Source: Arcobacteraceae bacterium
Lineage (GTDB): Bacteria; Campylobacterota; Campylobacteria; Campylobacterales; Arcobacteraceae
Direction of reading: 5' to 3'
Assembly (NCBI GenBank): GCA_029935705.1
Contig: JAOZJU010000006.1
Coordinates: 1-50,695 of the forward strand
DNA length: 50,695 nucleotides
In this document: in pieces, positions 17,239 through 24,401 of the stretch
How the letters are laid out: each line of letters opens with the position of its first letter
Numbering within the stretch: the first letter of the stretch is position 1
Notes under the pieces: model-generated
What the model saw: the letters and a program-made list of their open reading frames with translations, nothing else
Databases searched by the model: none
Told to the model about the DNA's origin: nothing
Program-made: the position numbers and the translations under genes

Positions 17239-18519
17239 TTATAATATTACAGTTGCTGTGGCACCTTTGGTTTTATTGTTTGTTATGCTTATCTTTGCTC
17301 CTATTGTGCTACTTGCATTTTTTGCTAAAAACAATCCCAAACCTACACCTTGTTTTTCTCCATATCTTTTAAATGGAGCAAAGATATCTACATCTTTATC
17401 TATACCTATACCTCTATCTATGATAGATACAACAGTTTTTGAGTTTTGTTGTGTCAGCTTTACTACTATATTTTCACCTTTTGGACTAAACTTTATAGCA
17501 TTTTGCACAAAATTTTGAACTATCTGCCCATATAAAGTAGCTTGTGTTGTGATAAAAAGTGAGCTTATATCACTCTTAAATAAAACCTTTATTTGTGATG
17601 ATTTACCAATAAGAGAAAAACTTTTGCAGATATCTTGCAAAAATGTGACAATATCAAAAGTAGTCTCTTTTTCAAACTTAGCTCCCTCTTGTCTTCCCAT
17701 ATCAAGCATAGATGATATGATCTTGTTTAGTTTGTTTATCTGCTCTATGTTTAAATTTATCGCTTGTTTGTATCTTGCTTCATCTCTTGGTTTTCTTATG
17801 GTTATCTCATTTTTAAGCTTCATTACAGCAAGTGGAGTTTTAAGCTCATGTGTGATACCTATAAACAACTCTTTTTGATATTTGATATGTGATTTTATTC
17901 TATTTGTAAGATTGTTTAAAGAGTTAACAATAGGATGAAACTCCAAAGGAAGTTCGCTTTTTTGTAGTTTTTGTATGTTGTTTATGTCAGTTTTTGATAT
18001 ATTTTTTGCAAATTTAGCAACAGGAGTGGTCAAAACTCTTGATATGGTCACAGAGTATATGATGACAAGTATCAACCCACCCATTGTAAATACAAATAGG
18101 TCTTTGAATATATTGTTAAGCATATTGTAGTTTTGTGTTAAATCTTGTGTGATGACGATAAAACCATCTTTAATTTCCCCAAAAGGATATTCAATCTTGT
18201 GGTAAACTCTATTATCTTCCTGCCAGCTACTATGGTATATCATCTGTTGTTTTTTGATGATTTGCATATCTATACTGGTGCTTGTTTTTGTAAGTTTGGT
18301 TAAATTTTTTAGACCATCTTCGCTTAGTTTGCCGATATTGTTAACCAATTTTGCATCTTGAATCATCTTTTTTTGAATATCAAGCGTCACGACAACTTTG
18401 ATATAGCTATAAAAGATAAAAGACAAAATAAGCAAAAATATCGTTGTAGATAAAACAAGCCGTTTTAAAAACTCCCTTTGAATGCTTTTATACAGAGTGC
18501 CTAATCCTCTTCTTTGCAA
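17239..18519 (-). CDS. Sensor histidine kinase
   Basis: Membrane sensor kinase paired with the response regulator upstream. Transmembrane segments lie at about residues 22-44 and 141-160, enclosing a roughly 95-residue periplasmic sensor. A HAMP-like linker follows. The phosphorylated histidine is H224 in GITHELKTPLAVMK. ATP-binding boxes are QNFVQNAIKFSP (N box), IIDRGIGI (G1) and GVGLGLFLAKNA (G2). The start is uncertain: the longest frame uses TTG at 18517-18519, overlapping the regulator by 19 nt without a clear ribosome site. The true start may be slightly downstream. The signal sensed cannot be read from sequence. Confidence 0.88.
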   Translation of the reverse strand: MQRRGLGTLYKSIQREFLKRLVLSTTIFLLILSFIFYSYIKVVVTLDIQKKMIQDAKLVNNIGKLSEDGLKNLTKLTKTSTSIDMQIIKKQQMIYHSSWQEDNRVYHKIEYPFGEIKDGFIVITQDLTQNYNMLNNIFKDLFVFTMGGLILVIIYSVTISRVLTTPVAKFAKNISKTDINNIQKLQKSELPLEFHPIVNSLNNLTNRIKSHIKYQKELFIGITHELKTPLAVMKLKNEITIRKPRDEARYKQAINLNIEQINKLNKIISSMLDMGRQEGAKFEKETTFDIVTFLQDICKSFSLIGKSSQIKVLFKSDISSLFITTQATLYGQIVQNFVQNAIKFSPKGENIVVKLTQQNSKTVVSIIDRGIGIDKDVDIFAPFKRYGEKQGVGLGLFLAKNASSTIGAKISITNNKTKGATATVIL

Positions 18520-19178
18520 TTATAACAAAACCTATAACCTCTTCTACGAATCGTCTCTATAGTTGATATCCCAAGTGGTTTATCCATCTTTTGACGAATT
18601 TGGTTTATCGCTACTTCTATCACATTTGGTGTTACAAGTTCTGGCTCTTCCCATATAGCATCAAGAAGTTGGTCTTTTGATACTATTTGACCCTTGTGTC
18701 TTGCTAAATGAGTTAGCACCTCAAAAGGTTTCCCTTTTAACTCTACTACTTTATCTTTATATGAAATCTTCTCTTCATCTGGATTTATGCTTAAATCCTC
18801 TATCACTATAGAGTTGCTTCCACCAAATCTAAGTTTTGCCTCAACTCTTGCTAAAAGTATATCATAATCGACAGGTTTAGTAACATAGTCATCAACTCCC
18901 ACACCAAATGCTTCAAGTATGCTATCTCTGTCATCTCTTGCGCTCATCATAATAACAGCAGTTCTGCCAAAACGATTTTTAATAATTTTAGTCAGCTCTA
19001 TACCGCTACCATCTGGAAGCATCCAGTCAACCAACACCATATCGTAGTGTCGCAAACCAATATAATACTCTCCATCTTTAAAATTTTCTACACTATCAAC
19101 TTGATATCCCTCATCCAATAACCCTTCAACAAGTGTCTTGTTTAGTGTTACTTCATCCTCTACTACCAATAATCTCAT
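18501..19178 (-). CDS. OmpR-family response regulator, HsrA/CosR-like
   Basis: A two-domain regulator of 225 aa. The receiver has a complete acidic pocket (E7/D8), phospho-acceptor D51, S79 and K101 (VTKP). The winged-helix DNA-binding domain contains long stretches that I recognise from H. pylori HsrA (HP1043) and Campylobacter CosR, including LKGKPFEVLTHLARH and EEPELVTPNVIEVAINQIRQ. Those orthologues are essential, atypical, phosphorylation-independent orphan regulators. This one keeps D51 and has a kinase gene overlapping its 3' end. C218, a position described as redox-relevant in CosR, is followed by C221, making a C-terminal CxxC. It heads the ten-gene run and has its own -10 box. Confidence 0.87.
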   Translation of the reverse strand: MRLLVVEDEVTLNKTLVEGLLDEGYQVDSVENFKDGEYYIGLRHYDMVLVDWMLPDGSGIELTKIIKNRFGRTAVIMMSARDDRDSILEAFGVGVDDYVTKPVDYDILLARVEAKLRFGGSNSIVIEDLSINPDEEKISYKDKVVELKGKPFEVLTHLARHKGQIVSKDQLLDAIWEEPELVTPNVIEVAINQIRQKMDKPLGISTIETIRRRGYRFCYNCKEED

Positions 19179-19200
19179 AAAAGCCTTCTTTTTTATTCCT

Positions 19201-19206
19201 ATTATA
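19201..19206 (-). promoter_or_regulatory. Extended -10 promoter for the response regulator operon
   Basis: The minus strand reads ATGGTATAATAGG, a perfect TATAAT with upstream TGG. It lies 22 nt before the regulator's start codon, so the leader is short. It is the only obvious promoter ahead of the long minus-strand run down to exbD. The flanking AT-rich segment 19220-19275 contains TTTGTCAACAAA-type near-palindromes that could be operators for the divergent thiC or for autoregulation. Confidence 0.55.
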
Positions 19207-19296
19207 CCATAAAATTTGCCATTTTTTCAAAAAATTGTTATAAATTTGAAAATTTGTCAACAAATTATGATTATTTTGCTACAAAACCATACTTTT

Positions 19297-19327
19297 TTGA
19301 CTAATTTTAATAATAGCTTGATACAAT
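19297..19327 (+). promoter_or_regulatory. Predicted promoter for thiC
   Basis: TTGACT at 19297-19302 and TACAAT at 19322-19327 are separated by 19 nt, slightly long. The thiC GTG start follows after AATAGGAGC. No TPP riboswitch is visible in the 170-bp gap: the conserved THI-box cores are not found and there is too little sequence between promoter and start to hold one. Confidence 0.45.
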
Positions 19328-19348
19328 GTCAAAAAATAGGAGCTAACT

Positions 19349-20686
19349 GTGAGAGATTATCTTGAAAAATACAAAAATGACAAAATCAGAACACAGATGC
19401 ATTATGCAAAAAAAGGTATAATCACTGAAGATATGAAAGCTGTAGCAATTGCAGAAAATCTAGATGAAAAGTTGGTATTAAATGAAGTGGCAAGAGGCAG
19501 AATGATAATTCCTGCAAATATAAATCACAAAACTCTAAAACCTATGGCTATAGGTATAGCTTCAAGATGTAAAATAAATGCAAACATAGGTAGCTCTGCA
19601 CTTGCATCTGATATAAACAGTGAGATAGAAAAGGTGGATATGTGCTTAAAGTATGGGGCTGATACTATCATGGATCTATCAACAGGAGGCGATCTTGATA
19701 AGATAAGAGAAGCAGTCATCAAGCATAGCACCGTGCCTATAGGAACCGTGCCTATATACCAAATCATAAAAGAGTGTGGCGATGATGTAAACAATCTTAC
19801 TATTGAAGTGATGCTTAAAACTCTTGAAAAACAGGCAAAACAAGGGGTGAGTTATTTTACCATACATGCTGGATTTTTGCTTGAAAATATGCCAAATATT
19901 GCCAAAAGAAAGATGGGCATAGTCTCTCGTGGAGGTTCGCTAATGGCAAGCTGGATGATGCATTATCACAAAGAGAATCCATTTTATGAGGCATTTGACG
20001 ATATACTAAATATCTGTGCAAAATATGATGTGTCACTCTCTTTGGGAGATAGCCTAAGACCTGGATGTTTACACGATGCAAGCGATGAAGCTCAGCTAAA
20101 TGAGCTTAAAATTTTAGGTGAACTGACCTTAAAAGCTTGGGAAAAAGATGTGCAAGTGATGATAGAGGGTCCAGGACATGTGCCACTTAATGAAATAGAG
20201 CGAAATATGAAACTTGAGCGAGAATACTGTCATGAAGCCCCATTTTATATATTAGGACCACTCGTTACTGATATAGCCGCTGGTTATGACCATATCAGTA
20301 GTGCAATTGGTGCAGCAGTGGGGGGATGGCACGGTTGTAGTATGCTTTGTTATGTTACTCCTAAAGAACACTTAGGTTTGCCAGATGCCCAAGATGTGCG
20401 AGAGGGTATCATCGCTTATAAAATAGCAGCTCATAGTGCAGATATTGCCAGAGGGCGAAAGGGTGCTAGAGATATAGATGACGAGATGAGTGATGCTAGA
20501 TATAACTTCAACTGGAATCGTCAGTTTGAACTAGCTCTTGATGGCGATAGAGCAAAAGAGTATCACGATGAGACACTGCCACAAGATGTGTTTAAAGATG
20601 CAGAGTTTTGTAGTATGTGTGGCCCAAAATTTTGTAGCTATAAAATCACAAGAGAGATAGTAGCAAACAATCCAGTTTTATCGTAG
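19349..20686 (+). CDS. thiC: Phosphomethylpyrimidine synthase
   Basis: Non-canonical radical SAM enzyme that converts aminoimidazole ribotide into the HMP-P pyrimidine of thiamine. The [4Fe-4S] site is the C-terminal CSMCGPKFC (CxxCxxxxC). Other landmarks are [31 protein letters not shown] and [14 protein letters not shown]. At 445 aa it is the short form without the N-terminal extension of enteric ThiC. The start is GTG at 19349 with GGAG 6 nt upstream. ThiC supplies cofactor for ThDP enzymes such as IlvB. Confidence 0.97.
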   Translation: MRDYLEKYKNDKIRTQMHYAKKGIITEDMKAVAIAENLDEKLVLNEVARGRMIIPANINHKTLKPMAIGIASRCKINANIGSSALASDINSEIEKVDMCLKYGADTIMDLSTGGDLDKIREAVIKHSTVPIGTVPIYQIIKECGDDVNNLTIEVMLKTLEKQAKQGVSYFTIHAGFLLENMPNIAKRKMGIVSRGGSLMASWMMHYHKENPFYEAFDDILNICAKYDVSLSLGDSLRPGCLHDASDEAQLNELKILGELTLKAWEKDVQVMIEGPGHVPLNEIERNMKLEREYCHEAPFYILGPLVTDIAAGYDHISSAIGAAVGGWHGCSMLCYVTPKEHLGLPDAQDVREGIIAYKIAAHSADIARGRKGARDIDDEMSDARYNFNWNRQFELALDGDRAKEYHDETLPQDVFKDAEFCSMCGPKFCSYKITREIVANNPVLS

Positions 20687-20785
20687 ATTGTTGATTGTAA
20701 GTGAGTTTAGTATTTAAAATTTGAACATCTTAACACAGATAAAAGATAGGAAAGTAAGAGTTTTCATAAGAAAGAATATTGGTTT

Positions 20786-21352
20786 ATGAGATGCATATCG
20801 TGTGAGAATTTTTCACTTAAAATTATCTGCAACCATTGCCAAGAGAAACTCTTAAGACCATCTGTATCTAAAAGAGAGTTAGATGATGGTTTTGTTGTAT
20901 ATAGTTTTTATAAATACGATGAGATAAAAAAACTCGTAGACTCAAAATACTATTTTCACGGAGATAGAGTATATCAAGTGATTTCAAAACTATCTTTTGG
21001 CAGATTTAAGCCAGATTTTAAGGATATGGTTACAGTAGTGCCAATAGATGATCATACACGACATGGTTTTTCACCTACAGCTATATTGGCAAAAAATTTT
21101 CAACACCCAAATCTAAAAGCAGTTTATGGAACATTGCAAGCTACAAATCATATCAAATATGCAGGAAAAAGTTTATTGTATCGCCAAAAACACAAAAGAG
21201 GGTTTCTCTATAAAGGCAAAAAAAATTTGAAAATAATTTTAGTAGATGATATAGTAACTACTGGTTTGACAATACTTGAAGCAAAGTTATCTATGGAGAA
21301 AAATGGGTGTGAAGTGTTGTTTGCTATCACTTTAAGCGATGCAAAACAGTGA
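20786..21352 (+). CDS. comF: ComF-family phosphoribosyltransferase-like protein
   Basis: A 188-aa protein with an N-terminal zinc-ribbon pattern (C3, C6, then CNHC around residues 14-18) and a C-terminal PRTase fold. The PRPP-binding loop is IILVDDIVTTGLTI near residue 155. ComF/GntX proteins act in uptake of transforming DNA in competent bacteria. It is shorter than the usual 220-240 aa, mainly in the middle, but the key motifs are intact. It follows thiC by 99 bp with a weak ribosome site and may be transcribed from the thiC promoter. Confidence 0.85.
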   Translation: MRCISCENFSLKIICNHCQEKLLRPSVSKRELDDGFVVYSFYKYDEIKKLVDSKYYFHGDRVYQVISKLSFGRFKPDFKDMVTVVPIDDHTRHGFSPTAILAKNFQHPNLKAVYGTLQATNHIKYAGKSLLYRQKHKRGFLYKGKKNLKIILVDDIVTTGLTILEAKLSMEKNGCEVLFAITLSDAKQ

Positions 21353-21383
21353 TATGGTTTTCATTGGATAGTAAATAATTTTA

Positions 21384-21460
21384 TGGAGCGGGTGACGCGA
21401 CTCGAACGCGCGACAGTCTGCTTGGAAGGCAGAAGCTCTAGCCAACTGAGCTACACCCGC
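21384..21460 (-). tRNA. tRNA-Gly (anticodon TCC)
   Basis: Full cloverleaf on the minus strand, 77 nt including encoded CCA. The acceptor stem is GCGGGTG paired with CACCCGC, followed by T and CCA. The D-loop region is TAGCTCAGTTGGCTAGAGC. The anticodon loop CTTCCAA gives TCC, and the T-arm contains GTTCGAGTC. It lies 9 nt after tRNA-Met and is probably co-transcribed with it. Confidence 0.95.
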
Positions 21461-21469
21461 AAAATTGTA

Positions 21470-21546
21470 TGGTGGGTCATGAAGGACTCGAACCTTCGAC
21501 CACTCGGTTATGAGCCGAGTGCTCTAACCAGCTGAGCTAATGACCC
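21470..21546 (-). tRNA. tRNA-Met elongator-type (anticodon CAT)
   Basis: Full cloverleaf, 77 nt with encoded CCA. The acceptor stem is GGGTCAT with ATGACCC. The anticodon stem and loop CTCGG-CTCATAA-CCGAG gives CAT. The paired first base and lack of three G-C pairs in the anticodon stem exclude the initiator. A CAT anticodon can also belong to tRNA-Ile2, in which the C is modified to lysidine. Elongator Met is my preference, not a certainty. Confidence 0.9.
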
Positions 21547-21559
21547 CTGATTATTTGAC

Positions 21560-21565
21560 ATTATA
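21560..21565 (-). promoter_or_regulatory. Extended -10 promoter for the tRNA-Met/tRNA-Gly pair
   Basis: The minus strand reads TTGTGGTATAAT, with a perfect TATAAT 13 nt upstream of the tRNA-Met 5' end. It carries the same 12-mer as the thyX, rhodanese and soxC promoters. The spacing suits a stable-RNA promoter with a very short leader. Confidence 0.65.
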
Positions 21566-21576
21566 CCACAACTTCC

Positions 21577-22764
21577 TTAAACTTCTCTTATGTTGTTTAT
21601 TTTTTTCATATAAAAGTTATTCATCATCTCTTCCATTTGGTTGTTTGAGATATATTCATAACCAAAAACATCTCTCCATATACTAAAATCCTCCATACAT
21701 AAATAAAAATATACATCACTATGCCAAGAGGCAAAACTATCATAAGCGGTTTTAAACATTTTAGTTTTAGTTTTTTTGTCATATGATTTTTTGTTGTTTA
21801 TATATTCAAACTTCATCTGTGTTATTTTGGTTTTGATATCTCTTTGTCTTAATTTTTTTAAGAGAGGTTTGATAAAAGTAAGTGTGCCAAAAGATACCAT
21901 CACTACTTCATTTGGAGAAAAATTTTCAACCACTTTTTTGTATATTTGGCGATACTCTTGTGAGCTATTTTTGTATTCTACAATTGGATGAAAGTGAAAA
22001 CCTACCAATACCCCTTTGTCGCTTAGTTTTCTAGCACTTTGAACTCTATCGTTTAAAGAAGCTGTCAAATGCTCTTCGTGTTTTATGATAGTTGGTGTAT
22101 TTAACGACCAAGTTACTATAATATTTTTTGGCACGACATTTTCAAGAAAATAGGTGATATTGTTTGATTTTGTTTTAAACTCCAATATCACATTTGGATA
22201 TTTTTTAGCAAAACTAAAAAGCTCATCAAGTATGCCAAACTTGTTGCCCCACATCAAGCTATCGCTACTTTGACCTGTGCCTATGTGATAGATTTTGTTT
22301 TTATCTAACTTTATGTTTTGAAGTTTTTGTTTGAAGTTTTCATCAAAACCTATATTGTTTTGATTGTAAAAACTCTGTATAGAACAATAACTACAATCAA
22401 AACCACAACTTTGAACAGCATCTAAAGTCAAAAGATTACAACATCTTGTGCCATTGCTAGCAACTGGACAGTCGCCAAGTATCTGCCCTTCGTTTTTGAT
22501 AGTTGTGATAGTGTAACTACTGTTTTTGTGTTTGATATCACTAAAAGTTTGATAATCATTTTGTTTGTTTTGTAACTCTTCATGATAGGATAGATATCTT
22601 TGAAAAAGTTTTTTACTAAGTTGTTTGTTTTGGTATTTTAGTTCCAAATTGGCAATAATTTTCTCATCGAGTGGTTTTTCATGCCACATATTTATATCTG
22701 TTAGGATATTTTGTAAAATTCGTTTTTGTGAAGAGGTAAAACTAAATTTAAAAATATCTATCAA
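21577..22764 (-). CDS. Spore photoproduct lyase-family radical SAM protein
   Basis: A 395-aa radical SAM protein with the cluster motif C120-G-F-D-C124-S-Y-C127. The segment after it, GTGQSSDSLMWG, and VTWSLNTPTIIKHEEHLTASLNDRVQSA-type sequence near residue 225 resemble the SPL family (thymine-dimer repair in Bacillus spores). Extra cysteines lie at GDCP and TRCC (C99, C108, C109). This organism is not a spore former, so a different DNA or small-molecule substrate is likely; I cannot say which. It is the last gene of the moaC operon, overlapping the DUF493 gene by 4 nt. Confidence 0.75.
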   Translation of the reverse strand: MIDIFKFSFTSSQKRILQNILTDINMWHEKPLDEKIIANLELKYQNKQLSKKLFQRYLSYHEELQNKQNDYQTFSDIKHKNSSYTITTIKNEGQILGDCPVASNGTRCCNLLTLDAVQSCGFDCSYCSIQSFYNQNNIGFDENFKQKLQNIKLDKNKIYHIGTGQSSDSLMWGNKFGILDELFSFAKKYPNVILEFKTKSNNITYFLENVVPKNIIVTWSLNTPTIIKHEEHLTASLNDRVQSARKLSDKGVLVGFHFHPIVEYKNSSQEYRQIYKKVVENFSPNEVVMVSFGTLTFIKPLLKKLRQRDIKTKITQMKFEYINNKKSYDKKTKTKMFKTAYDSFASWHSDVYFYLCMEDFSIWRDVFGYEYISNNQMEEMMNNFYMKKINNIREV

Positions 22765-23021
22765 ACTATCATCTTGATATCTTTATGTTTTCCAAACAGC
22801 TCATGTAAGTTTAACCTATCTTTTTCATCTGTTACAACTAGTTCGACAAGATAGCTTATAAACTTACCTTTACTGCTTGTGTTTGATAGCTTGCCTTTAA
22901 ACTCTCTTTTGCCTATAGTTTCATCTAAAACATCTTTTATACAAACCTCATTTTTCATAATAAGCTTGTATTTCCAAACACATGGATAATCAAGTTCAAG
23001 TTTTTTACAGCTTAAGTTCAT
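22761..23021 (-). CDS. DUF493 (YbeD-like) family protein
   Basis: A small cytoplasmic protein of 86 aa with the DUF493 outline: [14 protein letters not shown], then [18 protein letters not shown]. This is an ACT-like fold of unknown role. The start at ATG 23019-23021 has GTGGCAAAT before it and overlaps the moaC end by 17 nt. An upstream GTG at 23042 would add seven residues. It is coupled to the SPL-like gene by ATGA. Confidence 0.75.
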   Translation of the reverse strand: MNLSCKKLELDYPCVWKYKLIMKNEVCIKDVLDETIGKREFKGKLSNTSSKGKFISYLVELVVTDEKDRLNLHELFGKHKDIKMIV

Positions 23022-23472
23022 ATTTGCCACTTTTTCCACCACTTTTTTTCAAAAGTTTTATATCTTTAATAACCATACTTTTATCTACTGCTTTTACCAT
23101 ATCGTAAATAGTCAGCAAACCTATAGATACACCTGTTAGTGCTTCCATCTCTACACCTGTTTGACCTTTTAGTTTAGCTGTAACTATAAGTTTGAAACCA
23201 TCTTTTAGCTCATCTATATCGCAATTTATCGATGTGAGCATAAGCGGATGACACATAGGTATCAAAGTAGATGTCTGTTTTGCTCCTAATATAGCTGATA
23301 TTACTGCTGTTTGAAGCACTGGGCCTTTTTTGTTTTTATTGTTTAATACCATATCTAAAGCTTTTGCACTCATAGTGATAATCCCACTTGCTGTTGCTTC
23401 TCTGTTTGTATCATTTTTACTTGATACATCTACCATCTTTGGTCTGTTTTGTTCATCTAAATGTGTTAACAT
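23005..23472 (-). CDS. moaC: Cyclic pyranopterin monophosphate synthase
   Basis: Second enzyme of molybdenum cofactor synthesis. Recognisable blocks are [27 protein letters not shown], and [25 protein letters not shown]-type sequence that includes the catalytic region, ending KKSGGKSG. The 155-aa length is normal. It lies 5 nt after the stop of the upstream small membrane protein. It supports SoxC together with moeA in the other operon. Confidence 0.96.
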   Translation of the reverse strand: MLTHLDEQNRPKMVDVSSKNDTNREATASGIITMSAKALDMVLNNKNKKGPVLQTAVISAILGAKQTSTLIPMCHPLMLTSINCDIDELKDGFKLIVTAKLKGQTGVEMEALTGVSIGLLTIYDMVKAVDKSMVIKDIKLLKKSGGKSGKYELKL

Positions 23473-23476
23473 ATTG

Positions 23477-23854
23477 CTACTTTAGTTTAAAATAGGTATT
23501 TACCCATTTTATCTCATCTTGAGTTTTTAACTTGATTTGACACTTTAAACTGCCATCTTCATATAGCCAAATTGTGTTGTTTTTAAGTTTCAAGTTCTCT
23601 TTTGCCCAACCTTGCTCCAACTGCTCCAGCCTTTGATAGACATCTGTTATAGGTGGTTTCTCTTTTACACTCGAGCCTTTTTTGAGTATAGAAAATCCAC
23701 CAACTCTTTTTTCTAAATAATACGGTATATATGGTTTTAGTTTATTATACACCCTCTCATTTTTATACTGCGGTTTTGCTTCTTGTAGTGCTGCATAGCC
23801 AAGATAGAAAAAAAGCAGTGATAAAACTACTATAAAAATATTACTAAACTTCAT
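23477..23854 (-). CDS. Hypothetical single-pass or secreted small protein
   Basis: 125 aa with one N-terminal hydrophobic segment (residues 5-22, [18 protein letters not shown]), which is either a membrane anchor or a signal peptide. A polar domain with a predicted coiled-coil stretch follows ([18 protein letters not shown]). I do not recognise the family. It heads the moaC operon, has its own -10 box, and is divergent from another small membrane protein. Confidence 0.65.
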   Translation of the reverse strand: MKFSNIFIVVLSLLFFYLGYAALQEAKPQYKNERVYNKLKPYIPYYLEKRVGGFSILKKGSSVKEKPPITDVYQRLEQLEQGWAKENLKLKNNTIWLYEDGSLKCQIKLKTQDEIKWVNTYFKLK

Positions 23855-23883
23855 ATATACTTATCCTTTAAAGATTTTATGAT

Positions 23884-23889
23884 ATTATA
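23884..23889 (-). promoter_or_regulatory. Predicted -10 box for the moaC operon
   Basis: The minus strand reads GGATATAAT with a perfect TATAAT, 29 nt upstream of the first gene's start codon. It lies in the 52-bp divergent gap. No equally good box is visible for the plus-strand gene. Confidence 0.5.
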
Positions 23890-23906
23890 TCCAAAAAAGG
23901 TAAAAT

Positions 23907-24278
23907 ATGATAAAATTTTTAGAATTAGAAGGCGGATATCTCATAATAGCACTATTTATTCTTGCTATAACTTTGTTTGTAACAACTCGACCATATGTAG
24001 CAAATGGCAAACTGGTATTAAAAGGTATGGTTTTTGTCTCATTTGTTTTGGCTGGTTTTATTTTAGCACACTATTTTGTCACAACCACAAGAATGCAAGA
24101 TGTAAAAAGCAGTTTTTTAAAAAACAAAATAATCATTTGTGAGAGTAGGGAAGTAAGAAAAGTAGCTCAAAGTATCATCATAGATCCTTCAAAACAAAAA
24201 TGGGTATTAGATGGCGATGTTTTTAGATCGCCAAGCTACAATAGAGCTTTCCATACAGCAAGATGTATTGTAAAATAA
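23907..24278 (+). CDS. Hypothetical membrane protein with two predicted helices
   Basis: 123 aa. Hydrophobic segments lie at about residues 11-27 (YLIIALFILAITLFVTT) and 40-60 (GMVFVSFVLAGFILAHYFV). A soluble C-terminal half follows, with two cysteines (ICES and ARCIVK). The ribosome site is AAGGTAAA. I do not recognise the family. It lies between the divergent moaC operon and the convergent ccoI, and a link to cytochrome oxidase assembly is only a guess from position. Confidence 0.65.
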   Translation: MIKFLELEGGYLIIALFILAITLFVTTRPYVANGKLVLKGMVFVSFVLAGFILAHYFVTTTRMQDVKSSFLKNKIIICESREVRKVAQSIIIDPSKQKWVLDGDVFRSPSYNRAFHTARCIVK

Positions 24279-24348
24279 CAAACCAAACAGCTTTGTCGTA
24301 ACTTAAGCAATACACCTATAAGCTTTTTGTAGAGTTCAAGAGATAAAA

Positions 24349-24391
24349 TAAGCTTAAAAATTACCTTAAAGTCTCTATATTTATAAGCTTA
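24349..24391. terminator. Inverted repeat between convergent genes, possible bidirectional terminator
   Basis: TAAGCTTAAAAAT (24349-24361) and ATTTATAAGCTTA (24379-24391) are inverted copies with one mismatch, forming a 13-bp stem with a 17-nt loop. It lies in the 123-bp gap between the plus-strand 123-aa gene and the end of ccoI. A third TAAGCTT occurs at 24319-24325. The large loop and AT-rich stem make it a weak terminator candidate. Confidence 0.4.
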
Positions 24392-24401
24392 AAAGAGGTT
24401 T

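Noticed and set aside
19179-19348. TPP riboswitch upstream of thiC
   Set aside because: The conserved THI-box elements are not found and the promoter-to-start distance is too short.
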